This document shows positions 13,042 to 25,140 of a stretch of 64,000 nucleotides of DNA, in pieces. The notes beneath the pieces were generated by a model. That model was not told the DNA's origin. It saw only the letters and a program-made list of their open reading frames with translations, and did no database searches. A program made the position numbers and the translations under genes. Numbering within the stretch: the first letter of the stretch is position 1; each line of letters opens with the position of its first letter. Origin of the DNA: Photobacterium sanguinicancri (lineage in GTDB: Bacteria; Pseudomonadota; Gammaproteobacteria; Enterobacterales; Vibrionaceae); the NCBI RefSeq assembly GCF_024346675.1, contig NZ_AP024850.1, forward strand, positions 1-64,000, read 5' to 3'.

Positions 13042-13214
13042 CTGGCACGTAATTTGTGTTGTAGAATGGTGTGGTATATTTGGTCGATTAATGCCCTTGT
13101 TGTCACTGTGATTATTGAATGGAAAATCAATGAACTGTGACCTTTGCATCTGGTTGTTTATATCAGTTGTGCTAAGTTGGAAGTGCTTAAGTTGAGCCAA
13201 GATAGGAGGTTGTT

Positions 13215-13478
13215 ATGATCCGTTATCTCGCCATTTCGCCGAAGAGCCAGTGCTGGCTTTTTCACATTGCACTTGCGTTAAATGTACTCGGTATGGTGTT
13301 AACTGACATGTGGTTACCTATGGTAGTCGGGGCGATTGTTACGACTTATCTATCGGTGGATGCTTTAGTACGGCTACGCTATGTCATTCCAATGAAAAAA
13401 GAACTGCGAGAGTTACGGCATGAGGTAGAGACTGCCCGTAATCTAGTTCGTGAAAGCTATGAGCAGCAAGAGAGATAA
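13215..13478 (+). CDS. Small two-helix membrane protein, function unknown
   Basis: I do not recognise a named family. The 87-residue protein has two hydrophobic helices (about residues 14-31 and 34-53) and then a charged, coiled-coil-like tail rich in Glu, Arg and Lys (MKKELRELRHEVETARNL). An AGGAGG ribosome-binding site lies six bases before the ATG, and an intrinsic terminator starts two bases after the stop, so translation is likely. The tail is probably cytoplasmic. A scaffold or regulatory role is possible but unproven. Confidence 0.75.
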   Translation: MIRYLAISPKSQCWLFHIALALNVLGMVLTDMWLPMVVGAIVTTYLSVDALVRLRYVIPMKKELRELRHEVETARNLVRESYEQQER

Positions 13479-13479
13479 C

Positions 13480-13508
13480 AAAAAGGCAGCTCATTGAGCT
13501 GCCTTTTT
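13480..13508. terminator. Bidirectional terminator between the small membrane protein gene and tusA
   Basis: An eight-base stem GGCAGCTC / GAGCTGCC is flanked by an A run on the left and a T run on the right, so it can stop transcription from both converging genes. The tusA stop codon lies inside its right edge. Confidence 0.88.
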
Positions 13509-13758
13509 ACTTTTCGCTGCCTTTGCGAATGAGAAAACGGTAAGGCAGGTTGTCGATTTCCGATGCCACTAAGGTGTGATCCATAAAGCGACAAAAGCTT
13601 GGGATATCACGCGTGGTAGAGGGATCATCAGCAATGATTAATAGGGTTTCGCCTTCAGTCATCTTCCTTACTGTTTTGCGTACCATCATTACTGGTTCTG
13701 GGCAACGAAGCCCCTGTGCTTCCAAGCTGTGAGTTGGGTTGTCAAAAATAGCAGTCAT
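13507..13758 (-). CDS. tusA: Sulfur carrier protein TusA
   Basis: TusA accepts persulfide sulfur from IscS and passes it to TusBCD for 2-thiolation of tRNA wobble uridines; it also affects molybdenum cofactor supply. The 83-residue protein aligns with E. coli TusA nearly end to end. The active Cys19 is in [12 protein letters not shown], followed by [18 protein letters not shown] and the C-terminal YRFLIRKG. The ATG at 13758 matches the E. coli start; the ATG one codon earlier and a GTG upstream are less likely. It converges on the preceding small gene and shares its terminator. Confidence 0.95.
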   Translation of the reverse strand: MTAIFDNPTHSLEAQGLRCPEPVMMVRKTVRKMTEGETLLIIADDPSTTRDIPSFCRFMDHTLVASEIDNLPYRFLIRKGSEK

Positions 13759-13895
13759 CATACACACATCTTTAGTTTCGAATTGTTGATCATACTGATG
13801 GATAAGAATTAATCAATAAGGGTTGGCAAAACAAAACAAAGGGTGTAACTTAATTAACAAGTCGTTAACGTTTTTCTAAAGGATTAGGAGGCATT

Positions 13896-14081
13896 ATGTT
13901 GACTCACCTCGATCGTCTCACCATTTATAGCGTGTTGTGTTTTATCACCTTTTGTTCATTGGTGTTACGCGGCCCCGCAGACGCAAGCTTATTCGCACTG
14001 GGCGGTGTGATTGCAGCAGCCCTTGGCTTGTGGTTTGAACTCATGAATACCTCTGAACTTGAAGAAGAAGAATTGAAATAA
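13896..14081 (+). CDS. Small membrane protein, function unknown
   Basis: This is a 61-residue protein with no family I recognise. It has one or two hydrophobic helices (about residues 9-26 and 30-49) and an acidic C-terminus (SELEEEELK). A good GGAGG ribosome-binding site seven bases before the ATG and a terminator about 50 bases after the stop support expression. It may be a small inner-membrane accessory protein. The evidence is coding context only. Confidence 0.65.
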   Translation: MLTHLDRLTIYSVLCFITFCSLVLRGPADASLFALGGVIAAALGLWFELMNTSELEEEELK

Positions 14082-14130
14082 GTTTAGGTACCGTATCTCA
14101 CGAATACACTCTCCCTATTTTCTTGGGCTT

Positions 14131-14159
14131 CCCCGCTTAATATCGCGGGATTTTTTTTA
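14131..14159 (+). terminator. Intrinsic terminator after the small membrane protein gene
   Basis: A five-base GC stem CCCGC / GCGGG with an eight-base loop is followed by A and eight or more T residues. Confidence 0.75.
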
Positions 14160-14203
14160 TCTCACGCTGCATAATTTAACGGTCTAACGTTAAGGTGAAG
14201 TTT

Positions 14204-15145
14204 ATGGAGCTGGAAGAAGTTTATCGTCGCGATCTCAATCTGCTGGTGGCACTGAAGGTCTTACTGGAAGAAGGCAGTGTCAGTCGGGCCGCAGTACGGT
14301 TGAATTTAAGTCAGTCGGCAATGAGTCGGGTGCTTGGCCGTTTACGTGAACTTTTATCTGATCCGCTTTTTACTCGCCAAGGGCAACACTTGCTGCCGAC
14401 GCAGCGTGCGCTCGAATTGAGTGAAGCTTTAAACGATCCACTTGAAGCATTACGTATCCTACTTACCCCGAATGACTTTCAGCCTGTGTTGTGCGATCAG
14501 CACTTTGTAATCGCCACGACCGACTACGCGATGCAAACCATTTTGCCGTTTGCCTTGCCGCGTATTTATGAAGAAGCGCCGAATATTTCGTTAGAGTTTG
14601 CCCCATTGCAACATGATCACTTGCTGACGCAACTCACCTCTGACGGCTGTGATATGGCGATCTGCCGACCGACAGGGCCAGTAGAACCTTTGTGCAAAGA
14701 CAGTTTGGGGTTAGTGAGTGTGTTTTGTTTGTTGTCACGGAATCATCCTTTGGCAGATAAAGTATTAACCTTGGATGATTACCTCACATCTCCCCATGCG
14801 ATGATCGCGATCAGTGATGGAGTGAAAGCATTAATTGATGAGGCACTAAGGGGGTATCCCGAGCGTAAAATGGTATTACGGGCGTATCACTTGGAAGCCG
14901 CACTGACTATTGTCGATAAAATGCCACTGATGATCACAGTACCTGCGGATTTGGCGTACTTGGTGGCTGAAAGGCATGATTTAGTGGTGAAGCCATTACC
15001 CTTTAAATTTGAGCCGTTTGATTATTCATTGATTTGGCATCCAAGGTGTGAGCATTCTGCCTCGCAGATCTGGCTCCGCAACCTGATCCAAGAGGAGTGT
15101 GGCAAGCTTATCGCAAAGCGCATTCGCGATATGGGGTTAGCCTAA
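14204..15145 (+). CDS. LysR-family transcriptional regulator
   Basis: The 313-residue protein has the LysR layout. An N-terminal winged helix-turn-helix (about residues 8-65: DLNLLVALKVLLEEGSVSRA, then LNLSQSAMSRVLGRLRE) is followed by a two-lobed effector domain (VIATTDYAMQTILPFALPRI onward). I chose ATG 14204 because AAGGTG lies six bases upstream as a ribosome-binding site; the GTG at 14195 overlaps that site. It converges on acuI with a shared terminator region, so there is no divergent target to suggest the regulon. The effector is unknown. Confidence 0.88.
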   Translation: MELEEVYRRDLNLLVALKVLLEEGSVSRAAVRLNLSQSAMSRVLGRLRELLSDPLFTRQGQHLLPTQRALELSEALNDPLEALRILLTPNDFQPVLCDQHFVIATTDYAMQTILPFALPRIYEEAPNISLEFAPLQHDHLLTQLTSDGCDMAICRPTGPVEPLCKDSLGLVSVFCLLSRNHPLADKVLTLDDYLTSPHAMIAISDGVKALIDEALRGYPERKMVLRAYHLEAALTIVDKMPLMITVPADLAYLVAERHDLVVKPLPFKFEPFDYSLIWHPRCEHSASQIWLRNLIQEECGKLIAKRIRDMGLA

Positions 15146-15186
15146 GTCTGATGTCACCGAGATTGTGGCGATCACAAAATACGGTC

Positions 15187-15213
15187 ATAAAAAAGGCCAG
15201 CATATTGCTGGCC
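15187..15213 (-). terminator. Intrinsic terminator of acuI (can act both ways)
   Basis: The stem GGCCAGCA / TGCTGGCC is preceded by an A run that reads as T residues on the minus strand. Confidence 0.85.
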
Positions 15214-15261
15214 AAGGTAGTCATTTTTTGTTGAGTTATCTTGCTATAGCTTGATAACCAT

Positions 15262-16242
15262 TTATAGCTTAATAACGACGCGACCCGTGATTTGGCCACG
15301 AGTGATTGCCTCTGCACACTCAGGTACTTCTTCTAGTGCAACTTCACGGCAGGCTTGTTGGTAGAAGCTTGCTGGTAATAATTCTTCCAAACGTTGCCAA
15401 GCTTGCTGGCGCTTTTCAAACGGGCAAGATACGGAATCAACACCTTGTAGGCGTACGTTACGCAGAATGAATGGCATCACTGTTGTTGGTAAATCAAAAC
15501 CACCGGCGAGGCCACACGCCGCAACCGCACCGTTGTAGTCCATTTGTGCCAATACTTTTGCTAATATTTTGCTGCCAACAGTATCTACAGCGCCAGCCCA
15601 TACTTGTTTTTCAAGCGGACGAGCGGGTTCTTCAAATTCACCACGTTCGATGATACGGCCTGCACCAAGCTGTTTAAGTAGCTCACCATTTTCTTCGATA
15701 CGACCTGTGACTGCTGCTACTTGGTAACCCAACTGAGTGAGTAGTGTGACGGCAACTGAACCAACACCACCGCTTGCACCTGTAACAATGATCTCACCCG
15801 CTTCTGGTTTAACGCCTGCATCAACAATTGCCTGTACACACAACATAGCGGTTAGACCTGCAGTGCCGATCATCATGGCTTGTTTGCCGTCTAATTTTTT
15901 CGGCAGTGGTACTAACCAATCTGCTTTTAGACGCGCTTTTTCTGCCATGCCACCCCAGTGACCTTCACCAACACCCCAGCCTGTGAGTACCACACTGTCG
16001 CCAGCTTGGTAGCGATCATCGGTAGATTCAACCACTTTACCTGCTAAATCAATACCAGGAACCATTGGGAATTGACGAACAATTCTTCCTTTACCTGTGA
16101 TTGCTAAGCCATCTTTGTAGTTTAGCGATGAGTAATCTACATCGATCAGAACATCACCTTCGGGTAGTTGATCCGTCTCTAATTGACGAATACCCGCGAT
16201 GGTTTTTTTATCTTCCTGATCGAGAACAAGTGCCTTAAACAT
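15262..16242 (-). CDS. acuI: Acrylyl-CoA reductase AcuI (YhdH-type quinone oxidoreductase)
   Basis: AcuI is an NADPH-dependent medium-chain reductase that converts acrylyl-CoA to propionyl-CoA. It detoxifies acrylate, which in marine bacteria is often formed from DMSP. The 326-residue protein starts MFKALVLDQ, and has the GroES-like fold (YSSLNYKDGLAITGKG, FPMVPGIDLAG) and the Rossmann motif GASGGVGSVA. No zinc-binding cysteines are evident. I chose ATG 16242 because it matches YhdH and has a GGAG site upstream; a longer frame adds 30 unlikely residues. It is monocistronic and no DMSP lyase gene is adjacent. Confidence 0.9.
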   Translation of the reverse strand: MFKALVLDQEDKKTIAGIRQLETDQLPEGDVLIDVDYSSLNYKDGLAITGKGRIVRQFPMVPGIDLAGKVVESTDDRYQAGDSVVLTGWGVGEGHWGGMAEKARLKADWLVPLPKKLDGKQAMMIGTAGLTAMLCVQAIVDAGVKPEAGEIIVTGASGGVGSVAVTLLTQLGYQVAAVTGRIEENGELLKQLGAGRIIERGEFEEPARPLEKQVWAGAVDTVGSKILAKVLAQMDYNGAVAACGLAGGFDLPTTVMPFILRNVRLQGVDSVSCPFEKRQQAWQRLEELLPASFYQQACREVALEEVPECAEAITRGQITGRVVIKL

Positions 16243-16380
16243 AGGAATACTCCGGTAAATGGAAAAGTAAGTCTGTTTTGATGAAGAGAGTGTAGCTGGC
16301 AAGTGACTATGAATAAAATGAAACTTTATCATTTTATCTATGATTATGATGCATGGATGGTAGGTGAGTTTTTGTTATAT

Positions 16381-16405
16381 AAAGAAAAGCCCACCGAAGT
16401 GGGCC
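16381..16405 (-). terminator. Intrinsic terminator of fadBA
   Basis: The stem GCCCAC / GTGGGC with a CGAA loop has an A-rich left flank, giving T residues on the minus strand 25 bases after the fadA stop. Confidence 0.8.
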
Positions 16406-16430
16406 TGTAAAAGTATCGGTGATGAATCGA

Positions 16431-17600
<1,170 letters not shown>

Positions 17601-17613
17601 TTATCCCTCGTCC

Positions 17614-19791
17614 TTAAGCGTTAAATGGTGCTGATGCGTTGTCGATAGCGTAGTAGCTTTCGCCTTTTTCCGCTTTTGCACGTAGGCCTGTTGGCACTTG
17701 GTAAATTGCCCCAAGGTGAGCATACGCATCGGCCATTGCAACGTATTGTGCTAATCCCATTGTGTCTAAGTAGCGGAATACACCACCACGGAAAGGTGGG
17801 AAACCTAAGCCATATACCAGCGCCATATCCGCTTCCGCTGGGGTCGCAATAATGTTTTCTTCTAAACAACGCACGACTTCGTTGATCATTGGCACCATGG
17901 TGCGTGCAATGATTTCTTCGCTACTGTATTCGGCCGCGGTACCCAAAACAGGCGACAGTAATTCAGCTACTTGAGGATCGCGTGCTTTCTTCGGCTTGCC
18001 TTTGCGGTCGATAGAGTAGCTAAAGAAGCCTTTCCCGTTTTTCTGGCCAAACCGGCCGCTTTCGAACATCACATCAACCGCATCTTTGTAATCTTTGTTC
18101 ATGCGCTCAGGGAAACCTTCTGCCATCACGGCTTGGGCATGATGGGCGGTATCAATACCGACGACATCAAGCAAGTAAGCCGGGCCCATTGGCCAACCGA
18201 ATTGTTTCTCCATCACCTTATCGACTTGCGCAAAGTCTGCGCCGTCGCGTAACAACATGCTAAAGCCTGCAAAGTAAGGAAAGAGTACGCGGTTGACGAA
18301 GAAGCCGGGGCAGTCGTTAACGACGATAGGGGATTTACCCATTTTGGCGGCGTAAGCCACAACGCGGTTGATGGTGTCGTCTGAGGTTTTTTCGCCACGG
18401 ATGATTTCAACCAAAGGCATGCGGTGCACGGGGTTGAAAAAGTGCATGCCACAGAAATTCTCAGGGCGTTGTAGTGATTCTGCTAATAAGTTGATTGGAA
18501 TGGTTGAGGTATTGGAGGTCACCACAGTCTCTGCAGAGACATGCTGCTCAACTTCTGCCAGTACTGCTGCTTTTACTTTTGGATTCTCAACCACGGCTTC
18601 GACGATCACATCGGCTTGCTCGATACCGGCATAACTTAGGCTTGGGGTGATTGAGGAGATAATCCCTGCCATTTTAAAGCCGTCGATACGACCGCGTTCT
18701 AGCTGTTTATTGAGTAGCTTGGTTGCTTCGTTCATGCCCAGTTCGAGCGATGGCTCCGCAATGTCTTTCATTAATACAGGCACACCTTTGAGGGCAGATT
18801 GATAAGCAATGCCGCCTCCCATGATGCCCGCGCCCAGTACCGCCCCTTTAGTCGTAGGCTTACCCGCTTTGGCGGCTTGTTTAGCATTACCTTTAATAAA
18901 TTGGTCATTAAGGAATAATCCAACTAGCGCCTGAGCAACATCGGTTTTTGCCAGTTTAACGAAGTGTTTGTTTTCGACAACTAAGGCGTCATCGCGCGAC
19001 ATACGTGCCGCTTCTTCAATCGTCATTACCGCAGCCATTGGGGCGGGGTAATGTTTGCCTGCAACTTGAGCCACCATGGCTTTAGCCATAGTAAAGCTCA
19101 TCATGGCTTCGGTGCGATTAAGTAAAAGAGGGGATTTCTTTTGTTCTCGGCGTTGCTGCCAATTTAATTTACCCGCAATGGCATCTTTGACCATTGCTAT
19201 CGCATTGTCGCGCAATGCATCTGGTGCAACCACCGCATCAACTAGGCCTAGTTTGAGTGCATCTGGTGCTTTTTTATCTTTACCTGCGGTGATGATTTCC
19301 ATTGCCGAATCGGCACCAATCAAACGCGGTAAGCGTACTGTCCCACCAAAGCCGGGCATGATCCCTAACTTGGTTTCAGGTAACCCTATGCGTGCAGTGC
19401 TATCGGCTAAGCGAAAATCCGTTGCAAGCACGCATTCACAGCCGCCGCCGAGTGCATGACCATTAATAGCCGAAAGTGTTGGCACGGGCAGGTCTTCTAA
19501 TTTATTAAAGATATCATTGGCACGCGTTAACCATTGAGACAGTTCTTGTTCTGTCTTAGCGAATAAGCCCATAAATTCGGTAATATCCGCACCCACCACA
19601 AATGCACCTTTGGCTGATGTCACAATCAGGCCTTTGAGGTCGTTTTGTTGGTAAAGGGCATTAAGCGCTTCGCTGAAGCACTCAAGGGTTTTGATATCAA
19701 ATTTATTGACACTACTAGGGGCGTTGAGGTTGAGCTCCGCAATACCATCTTCCAGATAGTCTACGGATAGGGTTTCACCTTGGTAAATCAT
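17614..19791 (-). CDS. fadB: Fatty-acid oxidation complex alpha subunit FadB
   Basis: FadB is a multifunctional enzyme: enoyl-CoA hydratase and isomerase in the N-terminal crotonase domain (about residues 1-190, with [18 protein letters not shown] and [16 protein letters not shown]), and L-3-hydroxyacyl-CoA dehydrogenase in the C-terminal half (Rossmann motif [14 protein letters not shown] near residue 320, then [14 protein letters not shown]). At 725 residues it is close to E. coli FadB (729). The ATG at 19791 has a GGAGA site. It is first in the fadBA operon. A possible FadR site lies about 50 bases upstream. Confidence 0.97.
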   Translation of the reverse strand: MIYQGETLSVDYLEDGIAELNLNAPSSVNKFDIKTLECFSEALNALYQQNDLKGLIVTSAKGAFVVGADITEFMGLFAKTEQELSQWLTRANDIFNKLEDLPVPTLSAINGHALGGGCECVLATDFRLADSTARIGLPETKLGIMPGFGGTVRLPRLIGADSAMEIITAGKDKKAPDALKLGLVDAVVAPDALRDNAIAMVKDAIAGKLNWQQRREQKKSPLLLNRTEAMMSFTMAKAMVAQVAGKHYPAPMAAVMTIEEAARMSRDDALVVENKHFVKLAKTDVAQALVGLFLNDQFIKGNAKQAAKAGKPTTKGAVLGAGIMGGGIAYQSALKGVPVLMKDIAEPSLELGMNEATKLLNKQLERGRIDGFKMAGIISSITPSLSYAGIEQADVIVEAVVENPKVKAAVLAEVEQHVSAETVVTSNTSTIPINLLAESLQRPENFCGMHFFNPVHRMPLVEIIRGEKTSDDTINRVVAYAAKMGKSPIVVNDCPGFFVNRVLFPYFAGFSMLLRDGADFAQVDKVMEKQFGWPMGPAYLLDVVGIDTAHHAQAVMAEGFPERMNKDYKDAVDVMFESGRFGQKNGKGFFSYSIDRKGKPKKARDPQVAELLSPVLGTAAEYSSEEIIARTMVPMINEVVRCLEENIIATPAEADMALVYGLGFPPFRGGVFRYLDTMGLAQYVAMADAYAHLGAIYQVPTGLRAKAEKGESYYAIDNASAPFNA

Positions 19792-19838
19792 GTTCTATCT
19801 CCGTGAATTCCAGTCTAAGCTGGCTTGATTTAGTGGTT

Positions 19839-19855
19839 TGACCTGTACCAGACAA
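19839..19855 (-). promoter_or_regulatory. Candidate FadR operator upstream of fadB
   Basis: On the minus strand the sequence reads TTGTCTGGTACAGGTCA. It shares TCTGGTAC with the E. coli fadB FadR site ATCTGGTACGACCAGAT, but the second half is degenerate. The position about 50 bases upstream of fadB fits repression of beta-oxidation genes. The match is partial. Confidence 0.45.
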
Positions 19856-19859
19856 ATTT

Positions 19860-20211
19860 AGTGTGAACCCGATATTTAGCAAATACAACACTTATTTAAA
19901 ACAATTGTTTAACTTTTGGGTGCGAAATAAACATACAAAATAGTGTAGGCGAATCTTGAACCTTGATATGAAAGAGTTTTTACATGATTCGCGCAGATGG
20001 TTAAGTCGAAATATGTTGTTAAATTGTTGCTGTTTTTGGTGGGGATCGAGCAAAGAAAGCCAATCTTACGTGTTGATGATTAAAAAGCCGTATCTAAGGG
20101 GGGAGCAGTAAAACAGCTATTTTGCTGGTGGTTATACGCAGAATGGGAAGGGTTATTGTATTGGTTGTGGTATCCTGCTCGGTTACTAAACCATGACCAA
20201 ATTGTTTTTAA
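19860..20211. other. Intergenic region fadB-yigZ without a gene
   Basis: There is no open frame with coding features. In E. coli pepQ lies between fadBA and yigZ; here the gap is far too short for it and I see no remnant. It should hold the divergent promoters of fadBA and yigZ. Confidence 0.6.
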
Positions 20212-20835
20212 ATGACAGCTTCAGAACCGTATTTAATACCCGCGGCGAGTGCCTCGTGTGAAGAAGAAATCAAGAAAAGCCGTTTTATTACTTATCTTGC
20301 GCACACCCCTACGGTGGAAGCTGCCAAAGCCTTTGTGCAGCAGATCAAAACACAGCATGCTGATGCCCGTCATAATTGCTGGGCTTTTGTTGCTGGCAGG
20401 CCGTCAGATTCAATGAAATGGGGCTTTAGCGATGATGGCGAACCTTCCGGTACCGCGGGTAAACCCATACTAGCTCAACTAACGGGGTCTGGTGTCGGTG
20501 AGCTAACCGCAGTGGTGACACGGTATTCGGGTGGGATTAAATTAGGCACCGGTGGTTTAGTAAAAGCCTATGGTGGTGGCGTTCAGCAAGCATTAACGCT
20601 GCTGAAAACACAAGAGAAAGTCATCATGTCTGAGGTTGAGATCTGCTGTGCTTATAATCAAGTTTCGCTGGTGGAGACATTGCTTGCTGAGCATTCAGGT
20701 AGCACCTTGACCGCCAGTTACACCGAGAATGTGCATGTGATGGCCGAGATTGATTGTCGCTGTGTTGATGCTTTTTGTTTGGCTTTAGTCAATCGTAGTG
20801 GCGGCACCTTGACTGCCAAAACTGTCGAGCGTTAA
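20212..20835 (+). CDS. yigZ: YigZ/IMPACT-family protein
   Basis: This is a conserved two-domain protein of the YigZ/IMPACT (UPF0029) family; its biochemical role in bacteria is not established. The 207-residue length matches E. coli YigZ (about 205). Features include KKSRFITYLAH at the N-terminus, the RHNCWAF segment, and the family signature GEPSGTAGKPIL...VVTRYSGGIKLGTGGLVKAY (residues about 80-125). The C-terminal domain of about 70 residues is the YigZ-specific fold. It precedes trkH by 40 bases, as in E. coli, and is probably co-transcribed with trkH and hemG. Confidence 0.93.
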   Translation: MTASEPYLIPAASASCEEEIKKSRFITYLAHTPTVEAAKAFVQQIKTQHADARHNCWAFVAGRPSDSMKWGFSDDGEPSGTAGKPILAQLTGSGVGELTAVVTRYSGGIKLGTGGLVKAYGGGVQQALTLLKTQEKVIMSEVEICCAYNQVSLVETLLAEHSGSTLTASYTENVHVMAEIDCRCVDAFCLALVNRSGGTLTAKTVER

Positions 20836-20875
20836 ACGCATAACCATATTGTTTAGGATGAGAGCCAGCTAGTTC

Positions 20876-22333
20876 ATGCAGTTTCGTTCAATCATAAGAA
20901 TCGTCGGGCTTTTGCTCGCCTTGTTCAGTGTTACTATGCTAGTGCCTGCGATGGTGGCATTATTTTATCGTGATGGTGCCGGTTTCCCTTTCGTGGTGAC
21001 TTTTTTCCTTCTATTAATGGGGGGCGCTGTTTTATGGTTGCCAAACCGTCGACATCGCCATGAATTAAAAGCTCGTGATGGCTTTTTGATTGTTGTCCTA
21101 TTCTGGACGGTAATCGGTAGCGCAGGTGCGGTGCCTTTCTTGCTATCGAAAACCCCAGACCTATCTGTAACTGATGCCTTTTTTGAATCGTTTTCTGCCC
21201 TAACTACAACGGGGGCGACGGTGATCGTCGGATTGGATGATTTACCGAAAGCGATTTTATTTTATCGCCAGTTATTACAGTGGTTTGGTGGGATGGGGAT
21301 CATTGTATTAGCAGTCGCGATTTTACCAGTGCTCGGTATCGGTGGCATGCAGCTATATCGTGCGGAAATTCCTGGTCCAGTTAAAGATTCAAAGATGACG
21401 CCGCGGATTGCCGAAACGGCTAAAACCTTGTGGTATATCTATCTGGCATTAACGGTCAGTTGTGCGTTCGCTTTCTGGATGGCGGGGATGACGCCTTTTG
21501 ATGCGGTCTCACACAGTTTCTCGACCATCGCAATTGGTGGTTTCTCTACCCACGATGCCAGCATGGGGTATTTTAATAGTCCAACCATTAACATGATCAC
21601 CGTTGTCTTCCTGTTGATATCGGCGTGTAATTTTTCACTTCACTTTGCTGCTTTTGCCAATGGCGGGGTGAATTTACGGACTTATTGGCGTGATCCTGAA
21701 TTTCGTGCTTTCTTCGGCGCCCAATTTATCTTGCTGGCGATTTGCTTTGGCATGTTATTGAAGCATCACTCGTATGACTCTTATTATGATGCGTTTGATC
21801 AGGCGCTGTTTCAGACGGTCTCTATTTCGACAACAGCAGGTTTTACCACGACCAGTTTTTCCGAGTGGCCACTTTTCTTACCTGTCTTATTACTGTTTTC
21901 CTCTTTTGTAGGCGGCTGTGCTGGCTCGACCGGCGGCGGCATGAAAGTGATACGAATGTTGCTTCTCTTCTTACAAGGGGTGCGTGAACTTAAGCGCTTG
22001 GTACACCCACGTGCGGTTTACACTATTAAAGTGGGTAACAAAGCATTGCCTCAACGTGTGGTTGACGCAGTGTGGGGATTTTTCTCGGCATACGCTCTGG
22101 TGTTTGTGGTGTGTATGCTGGCATTGATTGCGACGGGTATTGATGAATTGACGGCATTTTCAGCTGTTGCTGCGACGCTGAATAATTTAGGTCCAGGACT
22201 TGGCGAAGTTGCAGTACATTTTGGAGAAGTGAATTCAGCTGCTAAGTGGATACTGATCATTGCGATGTTATTTGGTCGCCTTGAGGTCTTCACATTATTA
22301 GTCTTATTTACACCAACATTCTGGCGAAACTAA
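20876..22333 (+). CDS. trkH: Trk potassium uptake membrane subunit TrkH
   Basis: TrkH is the channel-like inner-membrane subunit of the Trk K+ uptake system and works with the cytoplasmic NAD-binding TrkA (not in this window). The 485-residue length is close to E. coli TrkH (483). Four MPM repeats are visible through their selectivity-filter loops: TTTGATV, STIAIGGFS, STTAGFTTT and NNLGPGLGE. The cytoplasmic loop with GGCAGSTGGGMKVIR also fits. It is followed nine bases later by hemG. Confidence 0.96.
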   Translation: MQFRSIIRIVGLLLALFSVTMLVPAMVALFYRDGAGFPFVVTFFLLLMGGAVLWLPNRRHRHELKARDGFLIVVLFWTVIGSAGAVPFLLSKTPDLSVTDAFFESFSALTTTGATVIVGLDDLPKAILFYRQLLQWFGGMGIIVLAVAILPVLGIGGMQLYRAEIPGPVKDSKMTPRIAETAKTLWYIYLALTVSCAFAFWMAGMTPFDAVSHSFSTIAIGGFSTHDASMGYFNSPTINMITVVFLLISACNFSLHFAAFANGGVNLRTYWRDPEFRAFFGAQFILLAICFGMLLKHHSYDSYYDAFDQALFQTVSISTTAGFTTTSFSEWPLFLPVLLLFSSFVGGCAGSTGGGMKVIRMLLLFLQGVRELKRLVHPRAVYTIKVGNKALPQRVVDAVWGFFSAYALVFVVCMLALIATGIDELTAFSAVAATLNNLGPGLGEVAVHFGEVNSAAKWILIIAMLFGRLEVFTLLVLFTPTFWRN

Positions 22334-22342
22334 GGAGCCAAA

Positions 22343-22867
22343 GTGGAACAGGTTTTATTACTGCACTCGAGTACGGATGGTCAGACGATTAAGATTCTTG
22401 ACTATATAAAGAGGGAATTGGGTCAGGATTGTGAATGTACGCTTCAAGACCTCAATTGTTTGCCTGAGATTGAATGGCAGAAGTATGACCGTGTTTTGAT
22501 CGGTGCGGCCGTTCGATATGGCCACTTAAGCAAGAAGCTATACCAATTTATTGAAAAGAACCTTCAAGCTTTAGAACAATACAAAGTTGCTTTTTTCTGT
22601 GTAAACCTGACAGCGCGTAAAGAAGGGAAGAACACACCAGAAACCAGTGCGTATATGAAAAAGTTCTTACTGAAGTCACCCTGGTGCCCAAGCTTACAAG
22701 CTGTATTTGCTGGCGCCTTACGTTATCCACGCTATAACTTGTTCGATCGCACTATGATTCAGCTCATTATGCGTATAACTGGCGGTGAAACGGATACCAG
22801 TAAAGAAGTTGAATATACAGATTGGGCCGCTGTTTCTCGGTTTACCACGACTTTTAAACAGTTTTAG
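22343..22867 (+). CDS. hemG: Menaquinone-dependent protoporphyrinogen IX oxidase HemG
   Basis: HemG is a flavodoxin-like, membrane-associated oxidase that converts protoporphyrinogen IX to protoporphyrin IX in heme synthesis, passing electrons to quinones. The 174-residue protein has the FMN phosphate loop near the N-terminus (HSSTDGQT), the VLIGAAVRYGHLSKK segment and the long-chain insert typical of HemG (about residues 118-145). The trkH-hemG-rRNA order is the same as at E. coli rrnA. No terminator is evident before the rRNA promoter. Confidence 0.95.
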   Translation: MEQVLLLHSSTDGQTIKILDYIKRELGQDCECTLQDLNCLPEIEWQKYDRVLIGAAVRYGHLSKKLYQFIEKNLQALEQYKVAFFCVNLTARKEGKNTPETSAYMKKFLLKSPWCPSLQAVFAGALRYPRYNLFDRTMIQLIMRITGGETDTSKEVEYTDWAAVSRFTTTFKQF

Positions 22868-22939
22868 GTGTCCTTTTTATCGGTTTGGTGCTTATTTAAT
22901 CACTTGAAAAGGAAATCGATTCTTTTTGGAAAAAGGGCC

Positions 22940-22967
22940 TTGCCAAACCGATCGAACTCCCTATAAT
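22940..22967 (+). promoter_or_regulatory. rRNA operon 1 promoter
   Basis: The -35 TTGCCA (22940-22945) and a perfect -10 TATAAT (22962-22967) have a 16-base spacer typical of rRNA P1 promoters, and the upstream DNA is AT-rich. The discriminator ACGACCT is less GC-rich than that of operon 2. The leader runs to the 16S start at 23243. Confidence 0.8.
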
Positions 22968-23017
22968 ACGACCTCACTGACACGGAGCAAGGCGCTAAGC
23001 CCGCTACGAAGTCAGTA

Positions 23018-23030
23018 TGTTCTTTAACAA
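23018..23030 (+). promoter_or_regulatory. boxA antitermination site, rRNA operon 1 leader
   Basis: TGTTCTTTAACAA matches the boxA consensus TGCTCTTTAACA at all but one base. It is the NusB/NusE loading site that prevents Rho termination in rRNA operons. Confidence 0.85.
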
Positions 23031-23242
23031 TTTGACCATGCAATCTGTGTGGGCACTCGTGAAATGAATAGTCAAAACTGTTCATTGTGACTTTTTAAGT
23101 AACAATGAATTTGGCATCAATGAACTGAGTGACCAATACAAAACTTAAGTTTACTTAAGCTTTGGCACAGTCAATTCGAATATCATGACTAGCTTCTAGT
23201 TATCGATATTCAATCAGTATTCATTGAGCCATCAAAAACTTT

Positions 23243-24785
<1,543 letters not shown>

Positions 24786-24861
24786 AACGATAGACTGCTT
24801 GTTTGATGCAGTGTCCACACAGATTGCTTGGTTAAAATGTAAAAGAACGCAAAAAAGACTT

Positions 24862-24938
<77 letters not shown>

Positions 24939-24984
24939 CTTTTTCTCCCAGAAAAAGTGGCGGTAAACAGTCTTTTTATACGTT

Positions 24985-25060
24985 GGGGTTATAGCTCAGC
25001 TGGGAGAGCGCCTGCCTTGCACGCAGGAGGTCTGCGGTTCGATCCCGCATAGCTCCACCA
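24985..25060 (+). tRNA. tRNA-Ala (TGC)
   Basis: A 76-base cloverleaf with encoded CCA; acceptor GGGGTTA / TAGCTCC, anticodon loop CTTGCAC. It is the second tRNA of the operon 1 spacer; Ile-Ala is the classic pair. Confidence 0.97.
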
Positions 25061-25127
25061 CTTTCTAAAGACATTCGACAGAGTGTGATTAGAAAGTGGA
25101 TTTTTCATCTCTGATGATCAAAACACC

Positions 25128-25140
25128 TGTTCTTTAACAA
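25128..25140 (+). promoter_or_regulatory. boxA site upstream of 23S, operon 1
   Basis: TGTTCTTTAACAA repeats the boxA motif in the spacer, keeping antitermination complexes on the polymerase before the 23S gene. Confidence 0.8.

Noticed and set aside
22000..22020. CACGTG in trkH and similar hexamers in rRNA genes as parS sites
   Set aside because: Only the hexamer core matches; the flanking TGTT and AACA arms are absent.
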